DNA of 64,000 nt from Planctomycetales bacterium (lineage in GTDB: Bacteria; Planctomycetota; Planctomycetia; Pirellulales; Pirellulaceae): positions 1 through 64,000 of the forward strand of contig JAGQOY010000009.1 in the NCBI GenBank assembly GCA_020427005.1, given 5' to 3'. Each line of letters starts with the position of its first letter. Position 1 is the stretch's first letter. Positions 44,631 to 55,132 of the stretch are shown here, in pieces. Under the pieces are notes generated by a model. It saw only the letters and a list, made by a program, of their open reading frames with translations, was not told where the DNA came from and did not search any database. A program made the position numbers and the translations under genes.

Positions 44631-45800
44631 CTAGCGATGCGGCGCAAACAAGCGTTGCAGTTGAACAGACAAAAGGGTTGAGTCTATTCCGAATGCCTGG
44701 CGAAAATCTGCCACGCGGTCCCCGACTGTGTATTCTCCCAAGCCCCGCTGCGATAAAAGTCCGTAGAAAGTTCGCAACTGTTCTGGCTGACGTTCAGCAA
44801 AATAAAAAGTCATCGCCCAGCTTACCGCGTACGCTTGCTGTACATCCACCCGAAAGTAGTCATCCGAGGCGATTAAAGATGTCAGGGCTTGCTCCAGAGA
44901 GACTGAGTCTTGCAGCAAGGCCTGAAGTTGTTGGACATAGTTCTGACGCATTCTAGTCTCTATCGTGCTGCTAGCGATGCGTAAGTCATATACTTCGCGT
45001 TGTTCAAACATGCATGCTAGTCCCTCGACGAACCACATGGGATTCTGAAATAGACGCTCATGGACTCCGCTATTATGAGCGAGCTGATGGACTGCTTCAT
45101 GTACGATAGTAGCTTCAGTTTCAGAACTAAGACCGCTTGTCGTTTGATCGAACAATAAGCAACGGTTGGTGTAAGGAAAATAGCTACCAACTACGTTGCT
45201 AGCGACGTTTGCTTGCATTCCAGATTCTCGCATCGAATAGTCGACAAAGGTGCTGCGATTAGGAAATACAACGACGACTAGTGGAAAGTCAGGGGAACGG
45301 AGAGGCCAGCCTCTTACTTCAAAATACCTCATATACCCGGCCATCAATGCATTGAAGCGATCCTGCCATTGTTTCGTCGAGCCGGATGGTGCGGCAATCA
45401 CGTAAGGGCCAGAGACAATCGTTTCGAAACGGTTGCCAAGCTCGGCTTGCAATTCGACCTTTACAGTAGCCAAATTCTTTGGAACGAACGGGCTATTTAA
45501 CACACGGTGGCTGATGACGTCGGCCTGATCAAAGACACAAATATTACCGTTTGACTCGAGAATGGCGCCGTCATGCTTCCCCCAATGAATTGGCAAACCC
45601 TGGATGCTCTTGGTAGTAGTTGCGACGTCGAGTATAGGAGGTTGGGCAAGGCCGCAAGGTAAGCTTACGGTTAGCACGAAAAGTACCGGTAATAGCTGCC
45701 GAATTGAATTGTAGCTAAATAGGTCGCTCTTCACTGTTTGTTTCGAATCTCTATTATGGGCCAAACTCAGGACTCCAAGTCGGATTGTCGCTTTAAGCAA
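44631..45800 (-). CDS. DUF1570 peptidase-like secreted protein
   Basis: A 389-residue secreted protein with a metallopeptidase signature: HEAVH at residues 234-238 and a glutamate (Glu259) in WFVEGLACMFEQ that fits a gluzincin zinc ligand. The domain matches planctomycete DUF1570 proteins. The N-terminus is long, with a hydrophobic signal at about 35-52 (LLPVLFVLTVSLPCGLA). The start is TTG at 45800, supported by AAGG seven nt upstream; a GTG at 45734 is another option. It is divergent from the next gene. Substrate unknown; zinc binding is inferred from the motif. Confidence 0.8.
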   Translation of the reverse strand: MLKATIRLGVLSLAHNRDSKQTVKSDLFSYNSIRQLLPVLFVLTVSLPCGLAQPPILDVATTTKSIQGLPIHWGKHDGAILESNGNICVFDQADVISHRVLNSPFVPKNLATVKVELQAELGNRFETIVSGPYVIAAPSGSTKQWQDRFNALMAGYMRYFEVRGWPLRSPDFPLVVVVFPNRSTFVDYSMRESGMQANVASNVVGSYFPYTNRCLLFDQTTSGLSSETEATIVHEAVHQLAHNSGVHERLFQNPMWFVEGLACMFEQREVYDLRIASSTIETRMRQNYVQQLQALLQDSVSLEQALTSLIASDDYFRVDVQQAYAVSWAMTFYFAERQPEQLRTFYGLLSQRGLGEYTVGDRVADFRQAFGIDSTLLSVQLQRLFAPHR

Positions 45801-45918
45801 AACTCACCCTTATTTACAATTTAGGTTTCGATGTCCTGCTTGAAGCGTATGGGCGTTTGGTAGGATATGAAGAACCTTCCGAACGGTCGTTCTGTAACTC
45901 TTGCAACGGTTATAACTC

Positions 45919-47292
45919 ATGTTATTTCATTCAACGCATCGTCTGGCTGTGTGCGGCGATTGGCTCCGGATTGGCATGTGGCTAATGGTTGCGTTTGTAG
46001 CATGTTCGTCGCTTGCGATTCCTAAACTGGCGGGGCAAGAGTCCCTGCAGAACAAGAGTGTTGCAGGAGAGACTGAACAAGCGGATCCAGAAACGGCCAC
46101 GGAGGACGAAATTCGGAAGCTCATCAGTCAGTTAGAGGCTGTTCGTCTCGCGGATCGCGACGCTGCGGAAAAACGCTTAACGGAGTTAGGTGCGGGCATT
46201 CTGTCCCATTTGCCCGAGATTAACTCGCGTACAGGTGGGGAACTAAAAATTAGGCTCCAGCGTATACGTGCTGCCCTTCAAACGGAGAAACTCGACGATT
46301 TTTATGAGGCTTCACGCGTGTCTCTCACTGGGCAGTTCCCGTTGAGTACGGTGTTAAAGGAAATAGAGCAACAGACTGGAAACAAGATAACCTTGTCTAG
46401 TCAGGACAACTCCCTTTCAAGCAAGATGATCCAACTTAATTTAAAGGACGTTGAGTTCTGGCAGGCATTGGATGAGATAGCAGCCCAAGCTAAATTGCAG
46501 GTGCAACCATTTGCTTATAACCTGGACGGTCTAGTGTTAACGACTAGCACGCGTACGAACTCCCCGCCAGCGTTTACTCGTGGACCATTTCGAGTAGAAA
46601 CGTTGAGCGTCAGTTCGACCCGAGCATTTTCAAGTTCAGCGCCTGGGCAAACAGAGATATCAGTTGTGGCCATTTGGGAGCCTCGTCTCAAACCTGTTTA
46701 TATGCAGATCCCAATGGGTAAGATCGTTGCCAAGACGGACACCGACCAGGAGCTAGCTTCAGCTAGTCCAATGGCGAATCCGGAAATCCCATTGAATACC
46801 GGCGGGTGCGCTACTCAACTCGACTTACCAATTGCACTTCCCTCAAGCGAAGCGCAAGCGCTTGTGAAGCTATCAGGCGAGTTTGAGGTTGCCGTTCCCA
46901 GCGAGCGTCACGAATATGTCTTCAAGAATTTTGCTAACGGTGCCCGCCAAAGTGAAAAATTCGGTGATGTTACGGTGACGCTAGAAGGGGCACGTCGCAA
47001 CGGGCCTGTATTTGAAATGCGCATCCTCGTGGAATTTGGGAATGCAGTTGGGGCTTTAGAGTCCTACCGCAGTTGGATACTTTCCAACCACACGTTTCTT
47101 CGTGGGCCTAATGAACGAATACTGGAAAACGTAGGATTCAATTTGTATGCAAACTCTAGTTCTGGCGTAGGAATAAATTACCTATTTCAAATCAACGGAG
47201 ATCCGGATGACTTTCAATTGATCTACGATTCTCCAGCTATGATGAGTCGCCAGAATCTGGCTTTTGAACTGCTTGATATTCCGCTGCCGTAG
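45919..47292 (+). CDS. Secreted protein with a secretin/TonB short N-terminal (STN)-like domain
   Basis: A 457-residue secreted protein. A hydrophobic segment near 19-34 is a signal peptide, followed by a helical linker (about 45-120, DEIRKLISQLEAVRLADRD). Residues about 130-205 resemble an STN domain: PLSTVLKEIEQQTGNKITLS then VEFWQALDEIAAQAKLQVQP. The remainder is strand-rich and unrecognised. No secretin or TonB receptor genes are next to it. Divergent from the DUF1570 gene by 118 bp. An imperfect hairpin follows seven nt after its stop. Confidence 0.6.
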   Translation: MLFHSTHRLAVCGDWLRIGMWLMVAFVACSSLAIPKLAGQESLQNKSVAGETEQADPETATEDEIRKLISQLEAVRLADRDAAEKRLTELGAGILSHLPEINSRTGGELKIRLQRIRAALQTEKLDDFYEASRVSLTGQFPLSTVLKEIEQQTGNKITLSSQDNSLSSKMIQLNLKDVEFWQALDEIAAQAKLQVQPFAYNLDGLVLTTSTRTNSPPAFTRGPFRVETLSVSSTRAFSSSAPGQTEISVVAIWEPRLKPVYMQIPMGKIVAKTDTDQELASASPMANPEIPLNTGGCATQLDLPIALPSSEAQALVKLSGEFEVAVPSERHEYVFKNFANGARQSEKFGDVTVTLEGARRNGPVFEMRILVEFGNAVGALESYRSWILSNHTFLRGPNERILENVGFNLYANSSSGVGINYLFQINGDPDDFQLIYDSPAMMSRQNLAFELLDIPLP

Positions 47293-47298
47293 TATTGG

Positions 47299-47342
47299 GA
47301 GCGAGCCAATCAACTCTTTCTTTCTGGTTGATTTGGCTGCTC
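47299..47342 (+). terminator. Bulged hairpin after the STN-like gene
   Basis: GAGCGAGCCAATCAAC (47299-47314) can pair with GTTGATTTGGCTGCTC (47327-47342) over about 14 bp with two bulges and a T-rich loop. No T run follows, so it may be a Rho-dependent end structure instead. Confidence 0.4.
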
Positions 47343-48164
47343 GGATATGCCATAGGTGTGGTGTTTTCTTGAGGTTTTACTTGCTTGTAATGGTCGAGAG
47401 GTTCAGCCTTGGAGATGGGTCGTGGGGGAAGAATTGGCAGAGACAGTCCTGTGGCCCGCCATTCCGCCGTTGACCAAGAATTCAAAAAACCTTACTCTTT
47501 AACGCGCGTTAAGCCATTGTTTTTTCAACACTTACGCTGAACTTAGGCGCTTCTGAGCTTGCCGCAGGTTGTTTTTTTGGCCATTGCAGCCTGTCGGTTG
47601 GCCTGCAAGTTGCTGCCTCATCATTTTCTCTGCCAGTCTGTCATTTGCCTTCCATCTACTGAGAGGGTTGAGCGCGAGGGGGAATTGGCAAGAATTGGCA
47701 GGAGGCCGAACAAATTCATCGGGAACCTAGCTGTTGCAGGTGACAAAAGGAGTTTTGGGAGGTTTGGGGAAACTAGGGAGAGTGTCTGGAAAGGTAGTGG
47801 CGTGTGGGTAGTGGTTTGGGCGAGTTTTGCTTGCGCCTTATCTCATTTGGAACTCTTGGCGGCGTTTTTGTTGTTCCGCTCCAGCAGCTGGGTACCTAAA
47901 AGCGAATCGGGATGCGCAAAACTGGCTCGAGGCTAACCAGCGGGGGGGCAAAAAAAGCTTGCGCCTAGGGACGGGGCGAGATCACTTTGTTCTAATTTCT
48001 TTTAAGAGAGTTAGTAGAAGTGTATTTCGGGTCATGATTACGGAACTGCCCAAGCCAGCTTGGGGGACGAAGGAATACAACATTGTCTTGGAGGCTAGTT
48101 CGAGCTTTGGCCAAGCCCGACCTACCTAAACAACAAACATTTTTTCGCGAAGTTGTTTCTAGCT
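47343..48164. other. Long G-rich leader region before secA
   Basis: About 820 nt without a convincing gene. A 125-residue frame at 47559-47936 starts with TTG, has no ribosome binding site and looks like composition noise. The plus strand is G-rich between about 47640 and 47980. It carries a 14-bp perfect palindrome TTAACGCGCGTTAA (47499-47512) and two copies of AAGAATTGGCAG, near 47429 and 47691. These may be control sites for secA, but this is only inference. Confidence 0.5.
47499..47512. promoter_or_regulatory. 14-bp palindrome TTAACGCGCGTTAA
   Basis: A perfect palindrome alone in the intergenic region 650 bp upstream of secA. Its symmetry suggests binding by a dimeric protein; no regulator gene is next to it. 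It could be chance. Confidence 0.35.
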
Positions 48165-51100
48165 ATGGATTTTTTGGAACGCGTTTGGGAAGGTACTGGC
48201 AATTTCTTCACCAGCGTATTGCAGGGCGTGGAACGAAGCGTTACCGGGATATTCGGGTCTTCAAATGCGCGCCAAATTCGTCGGTTTGAAGCCATTGTTC
48301 AACGTATCAACGCCCTAGAAGACGGGCTCAAACAGCTTACGGATGCTCAGCTTCGAGAAAAGACGCGAGAATTTCAGCAGCGGATCAAAGATGGACAGTC
48401 GTTAGATGAACTGCTCGTCGAGGCATTCGCAGTTTGCCGTGAGGGTGGGCGCAGATTCTTAAATATGCGTCATTACGACGTGCAGTTGATTGGAGGCATC
48501 GTACTCCACAACGGGATGATTGCTGAAATGGTCACTGGGGAAGGCAAGACCCTGGTGGCCACTCTACCAACCTATTTGAATGCATTAGCGGGCAAGGGTT
48601 GCCACGTTGTTACCGTCAATGACTACTTGGCACGGCGAGACATGGAATGGATGGCACCATTGTATATGGGGTTGGGATTAACGGTTGATGCAATTCAAGG
48701 TGGGCTAAGCAACGATGAGCGTCAAGCAGCGTATGCGTGCGATATTACTTACGCTACTAATAACGAGTTAGGATTTGATTATCTCCGCGACAACATGCGT
48801 TTGGCTGCTCGCAATGACAATCGCTTTCCCAAACACTTGCAGCAGGTACAAGGCCCACTTGCTTATGCAATCATCGACGAAGTCGATAACATTTTAATCG
48901 ACGAGGCGCGAACTCCATTAATTATTTCGGGTCCGGCTCATCAAGACATTGGCAAGTACGCTGAAGCAGACAAAGTTGCTCGCAAGCTAATCAGGGATGA
49001 GCATTTTGTAGTCAATGAAAAAGACCACAACGTCAACTTAACTGATGATGGAGTCCGATCGGCCGAAAAACTGGCTGGCGTTGAGAGCTTTTACACCGCC
49101 GGCAATATGGAATGGCCGCACTTAATTGATAACGCACTTAAGGCTCACTATCTCTACAAGCGCGATGTAAATTACGTTGTGAAGGAAAACGCGATCGTCA
49201 TCGTGGACGATTTTACAGGCCGGCTTATGGAGGGTAGGCAATGGAGTGATGGGCTGCATCAGGCCGTGGAAGCTAAGGAGGGAGTCAAAATCAAGGAGGA
49301 AACTCAGACCCTTGCCACCATTACGCTTCAGAATTTCTTCAAACTGTACAAGAAGATCGCTGGCATGACCGGAACGGCCATGACGGAGGCTAACGAGTTT
49401 TGGAAGATCTACAAGCTCGATGTGGTGGCGATTCCCACCAACCGCAAGCTTCAACGCATTGAATATTCGGACACCATTTTTCTGACTGAGAAAGAGAAAT
49501 TCACTGCCGTAGCAGACGATGTTGAAAGAACATGCAAGTACGACATTGTTGCAACTAATGATCGACAAGAGGTTGTGGGAGAGATTACTCAGGAATCTGA
49601 ATCTCAAGTAACGGTCAAACTAAAAGGAACCAAAGAGACTCAGGTTTTGGAAAAGAGCAAGGTCAGTGAGATAGACCGGAAGGGACGTCCGGTATTGATC
49701 GGCACGGTATCCATCGAAAAAAGCGAGCAGCTTTCCAGGTTGCTCGAGCTAAGAGGCATTCCGCATCAGGTTCTCAATGCCAAGCATCATCGCCGCGAAG
49801 CTGAGATCATTGCTCAGGCGGGCCGAGTAGGGGCGGTAACTATCGCAACCAATATGGCAGGACGCGGGACAGATATTATTCTGGGCGGAAACCCAGAAAC
49901 GATGGCCTGGGCTCAATTGCAGGATAAATATTCGACTCGACTCGATGTGCCGCTCGAAGAATGGAACGCTCTAGTTGGTGAAATTGAACAACGCGAAAAA
50001 ATGAAAGTGGCTGGTTTGCACGTACGGGAGATTGGGGGCCTTTACGTGATCGGCACGGAACGTCACGAATCAAGACGCATCGACCTGCAGTTGCGCGGCC
50101 GTTGCGGTCGCCAAGGAGATCCGGGCAGTAGTCGCTTCTACCTGTCGCTTGAAGATGACTTGATGCGCATCTTTGCCGGAGACTGGGTGCGAGGCATGAT
50201 GAGCAAGCTTGGCATGGGAGAAGGCGAGGCGATTGAAAATACGTTTGTGTCGCGACGGATTACAGCGGCTCAAAAGAAGGTCGAAGAACGCAACTTTGAG
50301 ATCCGCAAAAACTTGTTGGAATATGACGAAGTCATGGACCAGCAACGCAAACGGGTGTACTCCTACCGCCAACAGATTCTCGACGGAGTAAGCTGTCGAA
50401 GGCTCGTCTTGGAGCAAATCCAGCAACAAATCGAACACTACGTTGACCAGTATCTGGACCCACTTTTTGGAGCTGAGTCTTACACCAAATACGCCAGCAA
50501 GATGCTGTCGTGTGAATTGGAGGCCAGAGATTTTCGCAATGTGGATCCAGGTACGGCAGCTACATACGCCTTTGACGCAGCCGTACGTGCTGCCGAAACA
50601 CAGATTCACGATGCAGTTGAAGAGAACTTGCCTTTGGGCGAACCGGAAGACGATTGGAACTGGGAAGCGTTGGCTAAATGGGTGAACACCCGCTATGGAA
50701 CGACTTACAGTGTTCGCGACCTACAGAAGAAATCACGTGATCGGATTGATGAAGAGTTAATCGAACGCGTGCAAGAACGATTGAATGCCGTCGATCTGAG
50801 CGATGGAGCTCCCCTGCTAGGAGGCGATTACGGCCTGCAAATGTTAACAAGTTGGGCCAAGAACAAGTTCGGAATAGAAGTCGAGATTGACGATCTGCGC
50901 TCGCGAGAACCGTCTGACATTGCACACGAGTTAGTGGCCATTGCTGAAAAGGCGTATCAGAAAAAGGAAGCGGAGTATCCCGTAATGGCTGGGATCATGC
51001 GCTACGGTCGAATGGTTAGTCAGACTCAATTTCAATTGGATAAAGATTCCCTCATTACTTGGGCTCAGAGTCGTTTTGAAACGTCTATCCAAACCGATGA

Positions 51101-51863
51101 AATCGCAGGCAATACCTTGAATGAGGTTCGCGATAAGTTGACGGAGTATAGCCAAAAGCATTACGAGCAGGCTGCAAAAACTGTCGTTGTGGTGGATGAC
51201 AAGATTGGCAATTTCTTTGACCAAGCAGAAGCCAATACTAGTGCAAAGTACATTGCCGGCGGAAACGGCAACCTGGACTCTCTGAGTGATTGGTTTCAGC
51301 AGTCCCTTCAACATACCGTCAGTTCCGATGTACTGGGGGAAATGGATGAGGAAGGAATGCGTCGGGAGGCTCTGCAAGCTATCGATGATCGCTTTTTCCC
51401 TGAAATGCGACGAATGGAACGGCATGTCCTGCTGAATATAGTCGACGCTGCTTGGAAGGATCACTTGCTGGCCATGGATCATTTGCGTAGCGCCATCACT
51501 TTGAAGAGCTTTGCCCAAATGGATCCCAAGGTGGAGTACAAACGCGAAGGGATGCGAATGTACGGCCAAATGTGGTTTACAATTGGCGAACGCATGACAG
51601 ATCTTATATTCCGCATGGAAGCGCTGGACGAGAATTTTGTTGCGAGTACTTGGCAGGAAACCAATGCCCGTCACGACGTGGCACAATCTCCAACTCAAAT
51701 GATGGAACAGAAGAACCGCGATTTAGAAGCAGCCGATCGGGCCGGGGCGCCAGAAGCCAAATTGGAGCCGATTCGAAACACGAGCCAAAGAATTGGACGC
51801 AATGATCCTTGCCCCTGCGGTAGCGGGAAAAAGTACAAAGCATGCCATGGCCGAAATGCCTAA
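48165..51863 (+). CDS. secA: SecA preprotein translocase ATPase, enlarged
   Basis: Motor ATPase that drives unfolded preproteins through SecYEG. The 1,232-residue protein carries every core element: Walker A MVTGEGKT (about 122-129), [13 protein letters not shown], the motif [32 protein letters not shown] and a C-terminal zinc motif [17 protein letters not shown]. It is about 330 residues longer than E. coli SecA (901). About 48 beta-rich residues are inserted at the start of NBD2 (about 457-505), and the helical-wing element appears to be repeated four times (about 831-1086), with only the last followed by the canonical scaffold continuation [12 protein letters not shown]. The ATG at 48165 is preferred over a TTG at 48153. 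Confidence 0.98.
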   Translation: MDFLERVWEGTGNFFTSVLQGVERSVTGIFGSSNARQIRRFEAIVQRINALEDGLKQLTDAQLREKTREFQQRIKDGQSLDELLVEAFAVCREGGRRFLNMRHYDVQLIGGIVLHNGMIAEMVTGEGKTLVATLPTYLNALAGKGCHVVTVNDYLARRDMEWMAPLYMGLGLTVDAIQGGLSNDERQAAYACDITYATNNELGFDYLRDNMRLAARNDNRFPKHLQQVQGPLAYAIIDEVDNILIDEARTPLIISGPAHQDIGKYAEADKVARKLIRDEHFVVNEKDHNVNLTDDGVRSAEKLAGVESFYTAGNMEWPHLIDNALKAHYLYKRDVNYVVKENAIVIVDDFTGRLMEGRQWSDGLHQAVEAKEGVKIKEETQTLATITLQNFFKLYKKIAGMTGTAMTEANEFWKIYKLDVVAIPTNRKLQRIEYSDTIFLTEKEKFTAVADDVERTCKYDIVATNDRQEVVGEITQESESQVTVKLKGTKETQVLEKSKVSEIDRKGRPVLIGTVSIEKSEQLSRLLELRGIPHQVLNAKHHRREAEIIAQAGRVGAVTIATNMAGRGTDIILGGNPETMAWAQLQDKYSTRLDVPLEEWNALVGEIEQREKMKVAGLHVREIGGLYVIGTERHESRRIDLQLRGRCGRQGDPGSSRFYLSLEDDLMRIFAGDWVRGMMSKLGMGEGEAIENTFVSRRITAAQKKVEERNFEIRKNLLEYDEVMDQQRKRVYSYRQQILDGVSCRRLVLEQIQQQIEHYVDQYLDPLFGAESYTKYASKMLSCELEARDFRNVDPGTAATYAFDAAVRAAETQIHDAVEENLPLGEPEDDWNWEALAKWVNTRYGTTYSVRDLQKKSRDRIDEELIERVQERLNAVDLSDGAPLLGGDYGLQMLTSWAKNKFGIEVEIDDLRSREPSDIAHELVAIAEKAYQKKEAEYPVMAGIMRYGRMVSQTQFQLDKDSLITWAQSRFETSIQTDEIAGNTLNEVRDKLTEYSQKHYEQAAKTVVVVDDKIGNFFDQAEANTSAKYIAGGNGNLDSLSDWFQQSLQHTVSSDVLGEMDEEGMRREALQAIDDRFFPEMRRMERHVLLNIVDAAWKDHLLAMDHLRSAITLKSFAQMDPKVEYKREGMRMYGQMWFTIGERMTDLIFRMEALDENFVASTWQETNARHDVAQSPTQMMEQKNRDLEAADRAGAPEAKLEPIRNTSQRIGRNDPCPCGSGKKYKACHGRNA

Positions 51864-51962
51864 AGGATTTGTTGCCGAATTCAGTCGCGTCAACCTCGGC
51901 TGGAAACTTTTGTGCTGAGGTAGTTATAGAATGCCAATTCCGCTCTCGATGAGTACCAATCG

Positions 51963-53291
51963 TTGATTTGGGTTGCCAATCTCTTATATCTATCGGTCCT
52001 GCTGCTGTCGTCGCCCTGGCTGATGTACCGACGGATCCGGACAGGCAGGTACCGCACAGGAAAACTCGAAAAACTCTTTGGCCCTAGCCCAAAGCGTCTG
52101 CCCGCGGAATGGAGATCCAGCCAAGCTACGGTAATTTGGCTGCATGGAGTGAGCGTAGGTGAGATACAACTGCTTGCACCCATCGTGGCGGGCTTAAAAC
52201 GATTGCTGCCAACGGCAAGATTTGCAATTTCGACCACTACCGAATCCGGGATGGAGTTAGCGAAGAAGCTCTTCACCGATGACTTGTTGTTTTTCTATCC
52301 ACTAGATTTCTCGTTTGCAGTTAATCGCGCGTTGGACTTGTTGAAGCCCAGCCTGATTGTTTTAGGTGAACTTGAATTGTGGCCGAATCTACTAACGCTC
52401 GCCCACAAGCGTGGAATTCCAACCTCTGTCATCAATGGACGACTGAGTGAACGTAGTTACCTTCGCTATCAAGCTTTTCTGTTTCTAGTCCGACCAATGT
52501 TCGAACGTTTGGATCTAGTGTTGGCACAGACCGAAACATATGCCAAACGGTTTATCGAGTGCGGAGCCGGACGAGATAGAACAACTGTGGTTGGCTCGGT
52601 AAAGTTCGACAACGTAACCTTCGATCGGCAAGCAGTCGAGGTGTGCAAGTTTAGAGCAATGATCGGACAACATTCTACGGATGAGCAAGCCGCAATAATT
52701 TGGACGATGGGTAGTACTCAAATCGGCGAAGAAGATGCAGCTGTAGACGCATTCTGTGAACTCAGGGCGACCTATCCGAATCTGCGCCTGATAATAGTAC
52801 CAAGACATCCCGAAAGGTTCGATCAAGTTTATGCTCTGCTCTGCCAACGGCCAGTGCGCGTCATTCGACGTTCCGCAGTCGTTCAACTAGAGATTGGGCA
52901 GTGGGATGTGCTGTTGGTGGATACGATCGGCGAATTGCGATGGTGGTGGGGAGTCACTGATATTGCAATTGTTGGTGGCAGTTTTGGAGCACGAGGTGGT
53001 CAGAACATGCTAGAACCTGCGGCCTTTGGAGCCAACGTTGCCTTTGGACCCAATACCTCCAATTTTCGAGACGTTGTAGAGCGTCTCTTGGAGGCTGATG
53101 CGGCGGTTCGGTTATTCGATTTGAATGGAATTCGCCCCTGGGTCCAACAGCAATTGGACTCTCCCGAGATTGGGGTAGAACGAGGCAAGCGAGCACAAGA
53201 GGTCGTGGCATCACAACAGGGCGCGCTCAGTAAAACATGCTGCCATCTGGAACGATTGATATCTGGGGATTTCTCCAAACTTAGCGGCTGA
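51963..53291 (+). CDS. waaA: 3-deoxy-D-manno-octulosonic acid (Kdo) transferase
   Basis: Inner-membrane-associated enzyme (GT30) that adds Kdo to lipid A precursors in LPS synthesis. The 442-residue protein has an N-terminal hydrophobic anchor (LLYLSVLLLSSPWLMY), then WLHGVSVGEIQLLAPIV with the catalytic-site glutamate, STTTESGMELA, ELELWPNLL and INGRLSERSYLRYQ, all hallmark blocks of WaaA. The second Rossmann domain ends with GGSFGARGGQNMLEPAAFGA. It uses a TTG start at 51963. It follows secA by 99 bp and may share its transcript. Convergent with queA, 14 bp apart. Implies that this organism makes Kdo-containing LPS. Confidence 0.94.
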   Translation: MIWVANLLYLSVLLLSSPWLMYRRIRTGRYRTGKLEKLFGPSPKRLPAEWRSSQATVIWLHGVSVGEIQLLAPIVAGLKRLLPTARFAISTTTESGMELAKKLFTDDLLFFYPLDFSFAVNRALDLLKPSLIVLGELELWPNLLTLAHKRGIPTSVINGRLSERSYLRYQAFLFLVRPMFERLDLVLAQTETYAKRFIECGAGRDRTTVVGSVKFDNVTFDRQAVEVCKFRAMIGQHSTDEQAAIIWTMGSTQIGEEDAAVDAFCELRATYPNLRLIIVPRHPERFDQVYALLCQRPVRVIRRSAVVQLEIGQWDVLLVDTIGELRWWWGVTDIAIVGGSFGARGGQNMLEPAAFGANVAFGPNTSNFRDVVERLLEADAAVRLFDLNGIRPWVQQQLDSPEIGVERGKRAQEVVASQQGALSKTCCHLERLISGDFSKLSG

Positions 53292-53305
53292 GCCACACTC
53301 GCATC

Positions 53306-54379
53306 CTAAATGATGAGCATGCAGTCACCATAGCTATAAAAACGATAGCGTTGCTGAATTGCTTCCGCGTATGCTCGCATCACGAGGTCGCGTCCGGCAA
53401 AAGCGCTCACAAGTACGATCAAAGTGCTTTTAGGCAAATGGAAATTGGTGAGCAATCCATCGATGGTCGAGAAATCGTAAGGAGGCTTTATGAATAGATT
53501 TGTTGTTCCACGCCAAGCCTGGTACAGCCGTTGCGTTGCTTGAGCTGCGGATTCAAGGACTCGAGTGGATGTCGTCCCCACTGCAATCACTCTTCCACCG
53601 GTTGTACGTGCTTGCCTGAGTTTCTCGGCGGAACTGTCCGATAATTCGCCTTGTTCATAATGCATTGTATGTGCAGACAAGTGTTGCGTATTTACTGGAC
53701 GAAACGTGCCGAGGCCAACATGCAATGTGACTGCTACCGTGTTAACGTTTCGGCGTTGCAATTGTCGGATCAGATCAGGAGTAAAATGCAATCCGGCAGT
53801 GGGAGCTGCGACACTTCCTGGATGCCTTGCAAAAACCGTTTGGTAAGCATCAACATCTGAATCAACCATTTGCCCCTCACGTATATAGGGTGGCAATGGT
53901 ACGCGGCCGAAACGATCAAGTAATTCATGGATCGAAGCAGCATTGACAGTACGCACTACTAAGTGGCCATTGTCCAGTACTGTGGAGACCACCATTTCGT
54001 CACTTTCGCGACCTTCGCGATCGAGCAAAGTGAGCATTTCGCCAACTACCAACTTTCCGCGAGTCTTACTCAGAAACTCAGAATTTCCAAACTCATCTTG
54101 CTGCAGAAAAAGTCCTTCCCAACGCCCTCCAGTAGCGGTACGCTTGCCGACTACGCGCGCTGGGATAACCTTAGTATTGTTCAACACCAACGCATCACCG
54201 TCGTGCGTCAAATCGGGCAAATCTCGAACATAGTGATGAGAAATCTCGCCGCTCCGACGATTGATTAGCATCAGCCGTGCGTCAATACGGTGCTCCAGTG
54301 GATGCTGGGCTATTAAGTCACGAGGGAGTTGAAAGTCGTATGCTTCGATGCAATCGAGATCGACTTCAGAGGTCTTCAT
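53306..54379 (-). CDS. queA: tRNA preQ1(34) S-adenosylmethionine ribosyltransferase-isomerase
   Basis: Queuosine biosynthesis enzyme that transfers and rearranges the ribose of SAM onto preQ1 in tRNA, giving epoxyqueuosine. The 357-residue protein shows IEAYDFQLPRDLIAQHPLEH at the N-terminus, DALVLNNTKVIPARVVGKR, SVAAPTAGLHFTPDL and VGLGTFRPVN, all family signatures. The start is the ATG at 54379; the frame extends 14 codons further to a TTG. No other queuosine genes are in the window. It is convergent with waaA. Confidence 0.96.
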   Translation of the reverse strand: MKTSEVDLDCIEAYDFQLPRDLIAQHPLEHRIDARLMLINRRSGEISHHYVRDLPDLTHDGDALVLNNTKVIPARVVGKRTATGGRWEGLFLQQDEFGNSEFLSKTRGKLVVGEMLTLLDREGRESDEMVVSTVLDNGHLVVRTVNAASIHELLDRFGRVPLPPYIREGQMVDSDVDAYQTVFARHPGSVAAPTAGLHFTPDLIRQLQRRNVNTVAVTLHVGLGTFRPVNTQHLSAHTMHYEQGELSDSSAEKLRQARTTGGRVIAVGTTSTRVLESAAQATQRLYQAWRGTTNLFIKPPYDFSTIDGLLTNFHLPKSTLIVLVSAFAGRDLVMRAYAEAIQQRYRFYSYGDCMLII

Positions 54380-55132
54380 TTCACTGCTTTCCCCATTTGG
54401 TAGTTCCAATCCCCGCGACAATGCCCTGATGCTCTAGTTCCAGACGTAGTTTACAAGTTAACGAGGCCTCCGCATTGTGCCAAGTCACGGTAACCATCGT
54501 TCAGGGCCGTACACTTATTATTCTGCGCAGAGTTGGCCCTTCCTTGCTGCCGCTCGACCACCCCTGACTTTCTCGCATAGCTCGGAATGGAAGGTGCAGT
54601 TTATGCCGAGCCAATGCACCATTCTAGAACTTTGCGCGGGGCTGAACTATCGTCCTTTCGTCCTACCACAAGTCAATGGGGCCCACTGGAGTGGGCGAGT
54701 TTACGTAGTTGCGAATAGAATTTCGGGTAATAAAGGAGTTTTCTAAACATTAGGTTGGGGCATGTATTGCTAACAACTAGGATACAGGGAAGGTCGACTC
54801 TGGGGACAAAGATATTATTCCATAGTCCCCGACCAAGTAGTTTTCGATTAATGCCCGCTGAAGGGTCCCAAATCACCGCACGTCGGCCTCAATAGCTACT
54901 AAAATAGCAGTTGCCCTCCATAAGCCAGTGCTACCTGCATATTACCAAGTGTACCTGCATAATTTACAGTACGTACGACTTGTAAAGTGCAAGGTTCCAC
55001 AGTCCTGAGATAGTCGGAACTCGTTCAGCACTTCGGCGTGCGACATGCGGCAAGGGCCTTACCATACTAGGACCAGTAAGTACATTTTTGGCCGTTCAGT
55101 CCAACCTTTCCCCGCTTTCAGGGAGCCCTACC
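54380..55132. other. Divergent intergenic region, queA and Gfo/Idh oxidoreductase
   Basis: About 750 nt, AT-rich in its right half, with no gene I can support. It contains two exact copies of TACCTGCATA (54932-54941 and 54952-54961) spaced 20 bp, listed separately. AGGGAG precedes the oxidoreductase ATG. Confidence 0.5.
54932..54961. repeat. 10-bp direct repeat, 20-bp spacing
   Basis: TACCTGCATA occurs at 54932-54941 and 54952-54961, two helical turns apart, about 170 bp upstream of the oxidoreductase gene. Such spacing can reflect cooperative protein binding, but two copies may also be chance. Confidence 0.35.

Noticed and set aside
47559..47936. 125-residue plus-strand frame before secA
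   Set aside because: TTG start, no ribosome binding site, Trp/Cys-rich composition noise in a G-rich region.
48153..48164. TTG start of secA
   Set aside because: Adds four residues before a good ATG at 48165; the SecA N-terminus normally begins with a short helix as in MDFLERVWE.
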